Assembly: GCA_017513245.1 (NCBI GenBank)
Contig: JAFXGK010000003.1
Location: 43,826-107,825, forward strand
Reading direction: 5' to 3'
DNA from: Clostridia bacterium
GTDB taxonomy: Bacteria; Bacillota; Clostridia; Oscillospirales; Acutalibacteraceae
DNA: 64,000 nucleotides
Under the pieces are notes generated by a model that was given only the letters and a program-made list of their open reading frames with translations, ran no database searches and was not told the origin of the DNA. Every line of letters begins with the position of its first letter. The stretch's first letter is position 1. Of the stretch, positions 54,035 through 62,141 are shown piece after piece. The translations under genes were made by a program, and so were the position numbers.

Positions 54035-57000
54035 GTGAAATATACCTGCTATGATTCCATGGTTCCGCAGGAAAACCGAAAGGAGTTCAATGAGAAGATA
54101 TTATACCTCATTGACAACGATCGGTTGGCGGAATTTCAAATCAGCGACGATGATATCTACAATGCCTATACGGGCATTGGCGGTCTTCACGGACTGAACA
54201 GGTCGGATTATGACAATTATGCAGAATACAGCGATGCTAAAAAGGAAATCGAGAACGGACAGTTTTTTACGCCGTACTTCCTTTGCAGGCTGGTCGCAGA
54301 ATGTATCGCTCCCACAAAGGATGCGATTATAGCGGACCTGACCTGCGGTGCCGGTGGCTTCTTCAATTTTATGCCTACCGAGAGCAATCTTTACGGGTGT
54401 GAGATTGATACCGATGCCTTTAAGGTGGCTCACCATCTATATCCTGCTGCCAATCTGGAGAATAAGGATATTCGTACTTATGCACCTTCCACTCGCTTCG
54501 ATTACGTGGTGGGAAATCCACCGTTTAACCTTAAATGGTGGATCGAGGGTGGCAAAGAAATATCCTCACAGCTCTTCTACTGTCAAAAGGCTGCGGAATT
54601 ATTAAAGCCCAACGGTATTATGGCAATCATTGTTCCGCAATCCTTTCTTGCCGATGATTTTACAAATAAAACGGCAATTAAGGAAATGAACGAACGCTTT
54701 CATTTTCTCGGTCAAGTTGCTCTCCCTTATAGTGCATTTATGCGTATGGGAGTTCCGTATTATGAGACCAAACTACAGTTTTGGCAAAAGCGAATGGACG
54801 GCGATACCGGTAAGCCCTATCGGATAAAGATAGACTACCGCCTTTCCACCGATTACGACCATAAAACAGCGGTGGAATGGATAACAAGCAACCTATTAGC
54901 AGGAGCCAAACGGTCATTGGAATCTAATCGTTATAACACCTTAAAAGAACTTGCCAAGGACAGAGAGTTATCCGAGAACTTTATGTACCAGGTTGAAAAA
55001 ATGCTGTATCAGATAAAATGCCATCCGCGGCTAAAAGAGCATTATTCAAAGTGTTGCGAGTATGTGCATCGGTTCTTTACCCAAAAGCAACCGGAGGATA
55101 TGCCGTATGAGACTTGGTGCAAAACAAGGCTGACCGAACCAAAGGTTATCTCATACCTGCAAAGGACACTGGCAAAACAGAACGCAAAACCGCCCGAGGA
55201 CCGTATTGCCCTTGTGAAACGGGATTATGACTTTGTTTATAAGGGCTACAGTGCAAAAGCACGTAAGCAAATGTCCGATGAAATGAAAAATCCCGTGCCG
55301 ATCTACGAGATAGCATCAACGGATGGGTTAGGTGAGTTTCCGGGATATGAGCGATTTGTTCGCCGTAAGCAACAGGAGTATGCCACTCAGAATATGCCTT
55401 TTTCCTATATGGAGGAAGATCCCGATATTGCTAAGTGGCTCCTTGATTTTCATTTGTGGGATAAGGAAAACGAGGAAGAAATCCGCTTAAATGAAATTCA
55501 GCGGTATGACCTAAATCGTATTCTGCAAAAGAGGTATGGGCTCTTACAGTGGGAGCAAGGCAGCGGAAAAACACTTGCAGGTATTGCTACAGCTCTCTAC
55601 TGTATGGAAAAGCGTAATATCCATCACGTATGGGTCATATCGCCGGCAATCTCAATCCGAAACAACTGGGACGTGGTGCTGCCGAATTACGGTATTTCTT
55701 ATGTGTTCGCTGAAAAGTTGGAAGACCTGCAGAAGATTAAACGCGGAGACATCGTTATTGCAACGCTAAATTTTGTAAGCAAGTACAAAAAGCAAATTAA
55801 GCGGTGGATCCGCAAACACAATCAAAAGGTCAACCTTGTTTTCGATGAAAGTGATGAAATGTCGAATCCTTCAAGCGTTCGTACCAAAGCAGTGCTGGAT
55901 ATTTTCCGCCGATGCAAGATGAAGCTGCTGACAACGGGAACGAGTACCCGAAACAACATATCGGAGTTTGTTCCTCAGTTGGAGTTGCTTTATAACAATT
56001 CGGTCAATATGCTCTCTTGGTGCGATACCATTTACCATTACGAGCGCGGCGAAGATCATTTGAGCTACGACAGCAACCCTTATTACGGAAAGCCGATTCC
56101 TGCCTATAAGGAAGGCTACCGTCTTTTCACGGCTTCACACTTGCCTGAGAAGATTACCGTTTTCGGTGTCGGGCAACGAACACAGGATATTTATAATTCC
56201 GACGTGCTCAGTGAGATCTTGGACAAGACGGTTATTACCCGTACATTCCCGGAGGTTGTCGGTAAGGAAATCCGTCGCATTCATCAGGTAACGCTTGACT
56301 TTTCAGAAGCAGAGCGTGAGGTCTATCAACTGGCTATGGAGAAGTTCTACGAAATGCGGAGCAATTATTTTGCCTCCACGGGCAATTCCCGCAAGGATTC
56401 GATGATGCGTCTCATTCAGCAGATAACCTTGATGCTTCGAATTAGCGCCGCACCTGATACGGTTATGGAATATACAGGCGGAGCACCCGTAAAGATATCA
56501 AAAATAATTGATATGGTTGGCGAGTTCAGCAATGAAATCGTTGCAATCGGTGTACGCCATAAAGTCGTATTAGATGCGTATAAGCGGCATTTAGAGGAAG
56601 CGTTTCCCGACAGGAAGATATTTGTTGTAACCGGCTCTACCACAACCTTTGCCCAACGACGCAAGCTGAGGACCACACTTAAAGAAAGCGGTAACGGTAT
56701 TTTGCTTTGCACCCAGCAGAGCTTGCCGTCAAGTGTAAACTTTGAGTTCGTGAACAAGGTTATCATACCGGAGCTTCACTACAATAATGCTCGAATGAGT
56801 CAGTTTTATATGCGCTTTGTCCGCTATAACTCAAAAGATTGGAAGGACATTTATTTTGTTACCTACGGTGGCAGTATTGAGTCTAATCTGATGCAGATGG
56901 TTCTCGCAAAAGAGAAAATCAATCTGTTTATGAAAGGACAGGATGCGGATCTTGACGCTATATACGATAAGTTTGGCGTTGACTACGATCTGCTCTCCTT

Positions 57001-57070
57001 GCTGATGTACCGAGAGGAAGACGAGGAAGGTCGTTTCCATATCCGCTGGGGTAAGCAGAAAATAGCGTAA
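54035..57070 (+). CDS. Fusion of N6-adenine methyltransferase and SF2/SNF2-like helicase
   Basis: 1011 residues, GTG start at 54035 behind AAGGAGG. The N-terminal Rossmann methyltransferase has GQFFTPYFLCRLVAE, SAM motif I ADLTCGAGGFF (100-110) and catalytic NPPF (161-164). A ~250-residue linker domain follows. The C-terminal two-lobe helicase has QGSGKT (motif I, 508-513), DESD (motif II, 604-607), LLTTGTSTRN (motif III) and a C-lobe with LCTQQSLPSSVNFEFVNKVII and MRFVRYNSKD (motif VI-like). No nuclease motif is visible. It may modify DNA ahead of or after transfer so that recipient restriction is avoided. The build resembles type ISP-like and phage anti-restriction enzymes without the nuclease. 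Confidence 0.88.
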   Translation: MKYTCYDSMVPQENRKEFNEKILYLIDNDRLAEFQISDDDIYNAYTGIGGLHGLNRSDYDNYAEYSDAKKEIENGQFFTPYFLCRLVAECIAPTKDAIIADLTCGAGGFFNFMPTESNLYGCEIDTDAFKVAHHLYPAANLENKDIRTYAPSTRFDYVVGNPPFNLKWWIEGGKEISSQLFYCQKAAELLKPNGIMAIIVPQSFLADDFTNKTAIKEMNERFHFLGQVALPYSAFMRMGVPYYETKLQFWQKRMDGDTGKPYRIKIDYRLSTDYDHKTAVEWITSNLLAGAKRSLESNRYNTLKELAKDRELSENFMYQVEKMLYQIKCHPRLKEHYSKCCEYVHRFFTQKQPEDMPYETWCKTRLTEPKVISYLQRTLAKQNAKPPEDRIALVKRDYDFVYKGYSAKARKQMSDEMKNPVPIYEIASTDGLGEFPGYERFVRRKQQEYATQNMPFSYMEEDPDIAKWLLDFHLWDKENEEEIRLNEIQRYDLNRILQKRYGLLQWEQGSGKTLAGIATALYCMEKRNIHHVWVISPAISIRNNWDVVLPNYGISYVFAEKLEDLQKIKRGDIVIATLNFVSKYKKQIKRWIRKHNQKVNLVFDESDEMSNPSSVRTKAVLDIFRRCKMKLLTTGTSTRNNISEFVPQLELLYNNSVNMLSWCDTIYHYERGEDHLSYDSNPYYGKPIPAYKEGYRLFTASHLPEKITVFGVGQRTQDIYNSDVLSEILDKTVITRTFPEVVGKEIRRIHQVTLDFSEAEREVYQLAMEKFYEMRSNYFASTGNSRKDSMMRLIQQITLMLRISAAPDTVMEYTGGAPVKISKIIDMVGEFSNEIVAIGVRHKVVLDAYKRHLEEAFPDRKIFVVTGSTTTFAQRRKLRTTLKESGNGILLCTQQSLPSSVNFEFVNKVIIPELHYNNARMSQFYMRFVRYNSKDWKDIYFVTYGGSIESNLMQMVLAKEKINLFMKGQDADLDAIYDKFGVDYDLLSLLMYREEDEEGRFHIRWGKQKIA

Positions 57071-57074
57071 CGCT

Positions 57075-57230
57075 CTTGCGGTGGCGGAATAGGTAGACGC
57101 ACGAAAAAGGGGCAACAGTAGGGACATAAATCACTGCCCCGTGAAACCGAGTATTCGGGAGGAAGCGGACGTGTAAGGCGTGGATGCGGTGTCAGTTATG
57201 TCATAAGAGGTGCAAATCCTCTTCCGCAAG
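57075..57230 (+). ncRNA. tRNA-Leu-like RNA with enlarged central region
   Basis: The 5' strand CTTGCGG pairs with CCGCAAG at the 3' end (7-bp acceptor). TG and a D-arm of tRNA-Leu type follow (GCGG, loop AATAGGTAGA, CGC). The 3' side has a T-arm AAGAGG-TGCAAAT-CCTCTT, one base from the usual TTCAAAT loop. Between them there is no normal anticodon arm. Instead there is a hairpin CAC/GTG plus GGGGCA/TGCCCC (57109-57140) with a large loop, a small hairpin CCGA-GTAT-TCGG, and ~45 more bases. No CCA is encoded. It begins four bases after the helicase stop, so it is probably cut from a longer transcript. Confidence 0.6.
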
Positions 57231-57257
57231 ATGATTTTATGAAAGGAATAACGAGAT

Positions 57258-57542
57258 ATGAAACATGAAAATAACCCTTGTTTGGGGTGCGACTGCAATG
57301 ATCCAGATATGGGCTGCACAATGCCGAGTGTAGACAGAAGCTATGCTTGCCCGCTGGAATCAGATCCGGAAGAAACATATACCAAACCCGAAGAATACAA
57401 AGAATTGTATGAAAACATCATAAGTCTTCCTAACTGCAATACTTGTGGGATAAAGGGACTATGCAATTTTTGTGTTAAACCGGGCCAGGTATCAAGATTT
57501 AACTGTCCTCTTTGGGTAAAGCCCAAGGAAGAAAGGAGTTAA
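57258..57542 (+). CDS. Small Cys-rich protein
   Basis: 94 residues behind GAAAGGAA. Twelve cysteines, many as C-x2-C pairs (CLGCDCNDPDMGC, NCNTCGIKGLCNFC), plus C-P motifs, suggesting one or two zinc or Fe-S sites. No family recognised. It lies between the tRNA-like RNA and the genes leading to the PP-loop protein at 57976, so it may belong with them. Confidence 0.6.
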   Translation: MKHENNPCLGCDCNDPDMGCTMPSVDRSYACPLESDPEETYTKPEEYKELYENIISLPNCNTCGIKGLCNFCVKPGQVSRFNCPLWVKPKEERS

Positions 57543-57547
57543 GAATT

Positions 57548-57976
57548 ATGAGTCAAATGTGTATTTTGGACGAACTGAAGACTAAGTGTTCATTCAAAGA
57601 GGTTTTTGCCGACAGTGAAAAAGATGCCGAGGGCAATTATAAACGCAAAATCGGACATATCCGCGCCGATCACGACGGCTATCGCTGGTATAACACGGTG
57701 TGGCCGTGCCATAAGAACCTAACTACAGACGAACGAGCAAAGGAAATTGATTCCGTATATCAGCGTCTTACTGCAAGGGATGCTTTTTCCGATATATACG
57801 CTATGCGTACTTACTGCGAAAAACACCGTGAGAAAGCAGCGGTAAAGTCCTTTCAGCACGGCTGGAGTGAGTTTAATTTTTATTATGAGGGTGAACACTG
57901 TCTCTTTTGGATACGGTGTATTCCCTTTGAGAAGAATTATAATCTCTATCTCCACGCCTTTACCAAAGAAAGCTGA
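57548..57976 (+). CDS. Hypothetical ICE protein
   Basis: 142 residues from the ATG at 57548 (GAAAGGAG upstream). Soluble, aromatic-rich (HDGYRWYNTVWPCH, FQHGWSEFNFYYEGEHCLFWIRCIPF). No recognised family. Its stop overlaps the ATG of the PP-loop gene by one base, so the two are translationally coupled and may work together. Confidence 0.55.
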   Translation: MSQMCILDELKTKCSFKEVFADSEKDAEGNYKRKIGHIRADHDGYRWYNTVWPCHKNLTTDERAKEIDSVYQRLTARDAFSDIYAMRTYCEKHREKAAVKSFQHGWSEFNFYYEGEHCLFWIRCIPFEKNYNLYLHAFTKES

Positions 57977-58752
57977 TGTATATATGCACGGGTCGTCCGG
58001 TCGATGATATAAAACATATTGTCAGTTTTAGTGGCGGTAAGGACTCTACGGCAATGCTTATTCGCATGATCGAGGAAGGAATGCCTATTGATGATATTGT
58101 ATTTATCAAAGTAATGGCAACAGCCACCCTCGGTGCAGAGCTTCCGGAGATGTACGATTATATCGAACGTGTTGAAGATTATATCCACCGCAAGATAACA
58201 GTTGTTCCGTCTATATTGAATTTTGACGAGGTGTTTCATCAAGTCTTTATGTCAGGAGAACGCTGCGGAGAGATATATGGCTATCCCTTTACGATTGGCG
58301 CTTGGTGCAATAATCGTCTAAAGATCCGCACAATAGAACATCATTTCAAAACCTACGGCAAGCACATCCGTTATGTTGGTATTGCTGCCGATGAACCCGA
58401 ACGGCTGGAACGCTTGGAACCGTATTGCAGGGCTCCTCTTGCAGAATGGGGTATGACAGAGAAACACTGCATATCCTTTCTGCAGGACCGGAATCTGACA
58501 AATCCGTTATACCAAAAGTTCCGCCGTCTTGGGTGCTGGTTTTGCGTAAAGCAGGGGTTGGACTCTCTGCGCATTATTCGCCGTGAATATCCCGATTATT
58601 GGGCGATGATGCTCCGGTGGGATTTAGAGAGTCCGCATCCCTTCAAGCCGGAATGGACGGTTCACGATCTGGAAGAGCGTTTTGCCGCCGAGGATTGCCA
58701 ACTCAGCATATTTGATTTTAACAATTTTGAATGTTTGCCGATAGCGGCATAG
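57976..58752 (+). CDS. PP-loop protein, PAPS reductase-like
   Basis: 258 residues. PP-loop motif SFSGGKDST (residues 17-25), as in PAPS reductases, DndC and tRNA-modifying ATP pyrophosphatases. A C-terminal LGCWFCVKQGLDSLRIIRREYPDYW motif with a C-x2-C pair and a conserved YCRAPLAEWG segment place it in the phage/ICE-type PAPS reductase-like group, not in assimilatory sulfate reduction (no thioredoxin-linked C-terminal Cys motif). It activates a substrate by adenylation; the acceptor could be DNA, RNA or a small thiol. Context with a methyltransferase and a tRNA-like RNA favours nucleic acid modification (inference). Confidence 0.75.
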   Translation: MYICTGRPVDDIKHIVSFSGGKDSTAMLIRMIEEGMPIDDIVFIKVMATATLGAELPEMYDYIERVEDYIHRKITVVPSILNFDEVFHQVFMSGERCGEIYGYPFTIGAWCNNRLKIRTIEHHFKTYGKHIRYVGIAADEPERLERLEPYCRAPLAEWGMTEKHCISFLQDRNLTNPLYQKFRRLGCWFCVKQGLDSLRIIRREYPDYWAMMLRWDLESPHPFKPEWTVHDLEERFAAEDCQLSIFDFNNFECLPIAA

Positions 58753-58767
58753 TAAGGAGACGTACTT

Positions 58768-59262
58768 ATGTATGATTTAACAAAGAGATTTCATAAAGAT
58801 AACTTAACGGTCGAGGGACTGATAGAACAGTTAAATAAATTGCCGCAACAGGCAAAAATCTGTATTTGCGGTGATGATTGCTGTTATATTCACGTCGAAA
58901 AGGACAGCTCAGTAATCAATCTTGATACCGAGGATCTTGCAGACAGTTACGAGGAAATGGTAACGCCTGATGAAGACGGTGTGTTTATCTACGGTAGGCA
59001 TCACTTTATCCCGTATGGTTTCTTTTCCAAACAGGAAAACAATGATTTGCGGCTTTTAACAAGGAGGCTCCGCACCGATGCAGACCTTGGCTTTTTTGCC
59101 GATAGTAATATAGCAGGCAGAACGCAAAAATACCGCTATGACTATGACGAATTTTATGCGGCTGCCGGCGACCATACTTTTGATATTTTCAGATGCATTG
59201 ATAATGGCAAATTATATGTTCCCGGCGCTCATGAACTGTTCGAGTATATGGGAGGTGTTTAA
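58768..59262 (+). CDS. Hypothetical ICE protein
   Basis: 164 residues with AAGGAGAC upstream. Contains LTVEGLIEQLNKLPQQAKICICGDDCCYIHVEKDSSVINLDTEDL, a short alpha/beta pattern common in small accessory proteins of clostridial elements, and an acidic Tyr-rich C-terminal half (YRYDYDEFYAAAGDHTFDIF). No named family. The next gene starts at the base after its stop. Confidence 0.55.
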   Translation: MYDLTKRFHKDNLTVEGLIEQLNKLPQQAKICICGDDCCYIHVEKDSSVINLDTEDLADSYEEMVTPDEDGVFIYGRHHFIPYGFFSKQENNDLRLLTRRLRTDADLGFFADSNIAGRTQKYRYDYDEFYAAAGDHTFDIFRCIDNGKLYVPGAHELFEYMGGV

Positions 59263-59742
59263 ATGCGCACCTATACCGATCCAGTTGCCAACGGATATAT
59301 TATGGAGGCCAAGGCTTGCGAGAAAATTGAAAAGGATTTGCGGCGATTGGTGGATAAATACGCCAAAGCTGTCAAGCGTGAGGAAGATGCCCGAAAACAG
59401 CAGTTCCAACAGGTAATGCAGTATCGGAGCATCCGTGAAATCCAAGACGATTACGGTTGGGAGTTCATTACCGAAAAGCAATATCAACTGTTTGTTAAAA
59501 TCTTCGAGGAAGGCGAAGAAGTCTTAAAGAACCATCCGAAGACGGTCAATGAAATTGCGCACTCTATACTTTGTACGATGTGCGGTGCTGTTTCAAGAGA
59601 CCGTATGCAATGGGAATTCGAGGCACTGTCTCCTGAAGAACAAGAAGCAGAACGGAAACGTGCCGAAGAAAGCAATAAAAAGTGGAAGGCATATATTGCC
59701 GAACTTAAAAAGGAACGTGGTGTGATAGAAAGCACCACATAG
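59263..59742 (+). CDS. Helical/coiled-coil ICE protein
   Basis: 159 residues, ATG directly after the preceding stop, with GGGAGG upstream. Charged helical protein with likely coiled coil (ACEKIEKDLRRLVDKYAKAVKREEDARKQQFQQ and EAERKRAEESNKKWKAYIAELKKERG). No family recognised. Ended by the terminator at 59755. Confidence 0.55.
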   Translation: MRTYTDPVANGYIMEAKACEKIEKDLRRLVDKYAKAVKREEDARKQQFQQVMQYRSIREIQDDYGWEFITEKQYQLFVKIFEEGEEVLKNHPKTVNEIAHSILCTMCGAVSRDRMQWEFEALSPEEQEAERKRAEESNKKWKAYIAELKKERGVIESTT

Positions 59743-59754
59743 GTTATTTGTTAG

Positions 59755-59790
59755 TAAGCCGGTGGGGACTATCCCTACCGGCTTATTTTC
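59755..59790 (+). terminator. Terminator before parM
   Basis: TAAGCCGGT and ACCGGCTTA pair perfectly, with inner GGG/CCC, then TTTT. Confidence 0.88.
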
Positions 59791-59867
59791 TTTGCAAAAA
59801 TGGTTGAAGAAATGCGTATTAAAGTCGTAAAAAGATAGTGTAAGCAAAAAATAAAGGAGATGTTCTT

Positions 59868-60794
59868 ATGCTAATTGCAATCGACCATGGAAACAAACAA
59901 ATCAAAACAGACAGCAGAATTTTTACCTCGGCTCTACACGTGAGCGACACGCCGCCTTTCGGCAGTAATGTCCTGCAATACGGAAACAAATACTATTCTC
60001 TCTCCAAGCAGAGAATCCCGTATATGCGTGATAAGACTGCCGATGACCGTTACTTTATTCTCTCGCTCTTTGCCATTGCTTTTGAAATGCAAAAGCAGGG
60101 ATATAAGTCCGGCGTGGTAGAGGATGTTCAGCTGGCAATCGGTTTACCGCCTGCCCACTATAATACCCAATATCAGAAATTTGAGAACTACTTCCTGAAC
60201 AGAGGTATTCTTGACTTTTATCTGGACGGCAAGCAGTATTCCATTTTTATCAGCAAAGCCCGTTGCTATCCGCAAGCATACGCAGCTACCATTCCTATCC
60301 AGGATAAGATACTTGGATACCCTAAATCCATTATCATTGACATTGGCGGCTTTACTGCCGATTACCTGCTCGTAGAATACGGTGCTGCTGATCTGACGGT
60401 ATGCGATTCCCTTGAAAACGGCGTTATTACGCTTTACAACCGTATTAAGTCCAAAATCAGCGCGGATTTTGATTTGCTCTTGGATGAAACAGACATTGAT
60501 GCCGTGCTACAGGACAAACCCAATGACTATGAGGAAGATATTATCCGTGTTATTAAAGAACAGGCACAGTTATTCATTGATGACCTATTCAGTAAGCTCC
60601 GTGAGCGTATGATCGACCTACGTTCCGGTAAGACCATCTTTGTCGGCGGCGGTTCCATTCTTCTGCGTAAACAAATTGAAGCATCCGGAAAGGTGGGTGT
60701 TCCTATCTTTGTGGATGATATTTCAGCAAATACCAACGGCTACAAACGTCTGTTTTTAGCTGAGGAGATGATGAACAATGGCACAGAAGAATAA
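59868..60794 (+). CDS. parM: ParM/StbA-like actin-family partition ATPase
   Basis: 308 residues, AAGGAGAT upstream. Actin-like ATPase that forms filaments to separate plasmid-like DNA. Phosphate-1 loop region AIDHGNKQIKTD at the N-terminus, phosphate-2 IDIGGFTADYLLVE (~residues 162-175), adenosine motif IFVGGGSILLRKQIE (~259-273). Alp-type rather than DnaK-type by length. Paired, with a 17-base overlap, to a ribbon-helix-helix gene, as in ParMRC systems. It would keep the excised circular ICE in both daughter cells. Confidence 0.85.
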   Translation: MLIAIDHGNKQIKTDSRIFTSALHVSDTPPFGSNVLQYGNKYYSLSKQRIPYMRDKTADDRYFILSLFAIAFEMQKQGYKSGVVEDVQLAIGLPPAHYNTQYQKFENYFLNRGILDFYLDGKQYSIFISKARCYPQAYAATIPIQDKILGYPKSIIIDIGGFTADYLLVEYGAADLTVCDSLENGVITLYNRIKSKISADFDLLLDETDIDAVLQDKPNDYEEDIIRVIKEQAQLFIDDLFSKLRERMIDLRSGKTIFVGGGSILLRKQIEASGKVGVPIFVDDISANTNGYKRLFLAEEMMNNGTEE

Positions 60795-61152
60795 CCCTAT
60801 GCGGTTTACGGTGCAGTTCAGTCCCGGCGATCCCTGCCATCAGCAAACGGTGGATATTCTCAATCAGCAAGGACGTCGTAAGGCACAGTTTATCGTTAAT
60901 GCGGTAATGCACTACATAAACTGTTCTGAGACACCCGATGTAAAACCGGCCGCTATTGACACGGCTCTTATTGAGGGTATTGTACGTCGATTACTGAGTG
61001 AGCAGGTCAAACCCGAGGGGGCGGGATCTCCCGGACAACCGCAACGCAAGATACATAAATCGGAAAGCATCAGCATTAAAGAAGCGGAAGATTCCATCGG
61101 AGCAGAGGGGATGGCAGCCATTATGCAAACAATGGCTGGTTTTCGCAGATGA
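60778..61152 (+). CDS. parR: ParR-like ribbon-helix-helix protein, partner of ParM
   Basis: 124 residues, GAGGAG upstream, start inside the end of parM. N-terminal ribbon-helix-helix: RFTVQFSPGDPCHQQTVDILNQQGRRKAQFIVNAVMHYI (strand R-F-T-V-Q-F, then two helices). An acidic/Pro-rich C-terminal tail follows (SEQVKPEGAGSPGQPQRKIHKSESISIKEAEDSIG), the part that in ParR proteins contacts ParM. Should bind centromere repeats; candidate motif copies are AATGCGTATTAA at 59811 and the array at 31840. Terminated at 61159. Confidence 0.75.
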   Translation: MAQKNNPMRFTVQFSPGDPCHQQTVDILNQQGRRKAQFIVNAVMHYINCSETPDVKPAAIDTALIEGIVRRLLSEQVKPEGAGSPGQPQRKIHKSESISIKEAEDSIGAEGMAAIMQTMAGFRR

Positions 61153-61158
61153 AGAATC

Positions 61159-61190
61159 GGCGGCAAGGATTTTACTCCCTGCCGCCTTTC
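61159..61190 (+). terminator. Terminator of parMR
   Basis: GGCGGCA pairs with TGCCGCC, extended weakly inward, then TTT. It lies in the gap shared with the converging small gene. Confidence 0.65.
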
Positions 61191-61195
61191 CTATG

Positions 61196-61378
61196 TTACG
61201 GGCTAAATTTCCTTATGCATTGAAGGAACGTGATACAAAGTTCTTGATAAAGGTCTTCATCGAGAACGCCGTCAACGATAGACTCCTTCAGCAAAAGAGG
61301 TTGATACATTATCAGCAGATTTTCCACCGCTGATTGATCGCCGGCTCTTGCCTGTATCAATAATTCCTTAAAAGTCAT
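61196..61378 (-). CDS. Small HTH/sigma-like protein (conjugative transposon Orf type)
   Basis: 60 residues: MTFKELLIQARAGDQSAVENLLIMYQPLLLKESIVDGVLDEDLYQELCITFLQCIRKF. This is the small helix-turn-helix/sigma-region-2-like protein that accompanies a sigma factor gene near the right end of Tn916- and Tn1549-type elements. The GGCGGTGAG ribosome site lies in the end of the upstream sigma gene; the stop and start overlap (ATG within the TAA junction). The pair probably controls excision or transfer gene expression. Confidence 0.78.
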   Translation of the reverse strand: MTFKELLIQARAGDQSAVENLLIMYQPLLLKESIVDGVLDEDLYQELCITFLQCIRKFSP

Positions 61379-61767
61379 TATTTCTCACCGCCTTCCATAT
61401 GTTGACGCAATTTTTTAAGTACACGGTAGTATAGAGACGTTACCGCTTTGTAGGTCATACCGAGTTCTTTGGCGATTACATCAAAGTCCTTTTCCTCAAC
61501 GATACGGGCAAGGACAATTCGACGTTCTTTTTCCTTTATGGATTTCATCGCTTGCTGCATTGCCTCATAGTCGGCAATCTCTTGAATGATGTCGATTTTG
61601 TCCGGCAAAGCAAACTCGCTATCGGTCAAAGACTGTTCATTACGAGCAACACGGGAACGGTCAGCGAGATATCGAATCCTTCTGAAATGCACTGCCTTTT
61701 TAAGATAAGCAGTGAATTGGTTTTGCAATCTGTTGTTCTCATTAGAGCCATTATTTCTGTTAAACAT
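61378..61767 (-). CDS. Sigma-70-family regulator near the ICE right end
   Basis: 129 residues from the ATG at 61767 (CGGAGG upstream); the frame extends further upstream but lacks a ribosome site there. Region 4-like helix-turn-helix: SIKEKERRIVLARIVEEKDFDVIAKELGMTYKAVTSLYYRVLKKLRQHM. The N-terminal part (LQNQFTAYLKKAVHFRRIRYLADRSRVARNEQSL) is typical of the sigma-like protein of Tn916-family regulation modules. Coupled to the 60-residue gene downstream. Confidence 0.8.
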   Translation of the reverse strand: MFNRNNGSNENNRLQNQFTAYLKKAVHFRRIRYLADRSRVARNEQSLTDSEFALPDKIDIIQEIADYEAMQQAMKSIKEKERRIVLARIVEEKDFDVIAKELGMTYKAVTSLYYRVLKKLRQHMEGGEK

Positions 61768-61857
61768 TTTGTACCTCCGAAATTTTGATTTGTTTTTGAG
61801 TGAACAAACCAAAATCGGAGGCGCTCTTATAGGCGGCAGTAAAAATGCCCAACACGC

Positions 61858-61907
61858 AAAAAGGCGCACACGCTTGACCTTAAATGGTTCAAGTATGTAC
61901 GCCTTTT
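61858..61907. terminator. Long symmetric hairpin in the 61768-62141 gap
   Basis: AAAAAGGCG ... CGCCTTTT with inner GCTTGACC/GGTTCAAG, so it ends transcription on either strand. The rest of this 374-base gap holds another hairpin, CCTGCATA/TGTATGCAGG, at 62029-62050, the XRE terminator at 62091, and no gene. Confidence 0.65.
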
Positions 61908-62090
61908 CTATATGATTGTATGTTGGATGAACTATACCACAAGGCAATAATAACCCATTGATATAAAACGATAAAAAGATTGCCTCAACGCATTTTACCG
62001 CATACTTTAGTGGGCTTTATCACAAACTCCTGCATAAAAATGTATGCAGGTTCAAATAAAACAACATAGGTTCATCTCCATTACAAAAAT

Positions 62091-62127
62091 TAGGGCGATG
62101 GCGGGATTAACCCGTCACCGCCCTTAA
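62091..62127 (-). terminator. Terminator of the XRE repressor gene
   Basis: AGGGCG and CGCCCT with inner CGGG/CCCG around TTAA, U-run TTTTTG on the minus-strand side. Confidence 0.82.
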
Positions 62128-62141
62128 TTGATATACTGCTG

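Noticed and set aside
57075-57230. tmRNA, or a tRNA interrupted by a group I intron
   Set aside because: No tag-peptide frame or tmRNA core; the insert is too short for a group I intron and there is no anticodon arm to split.
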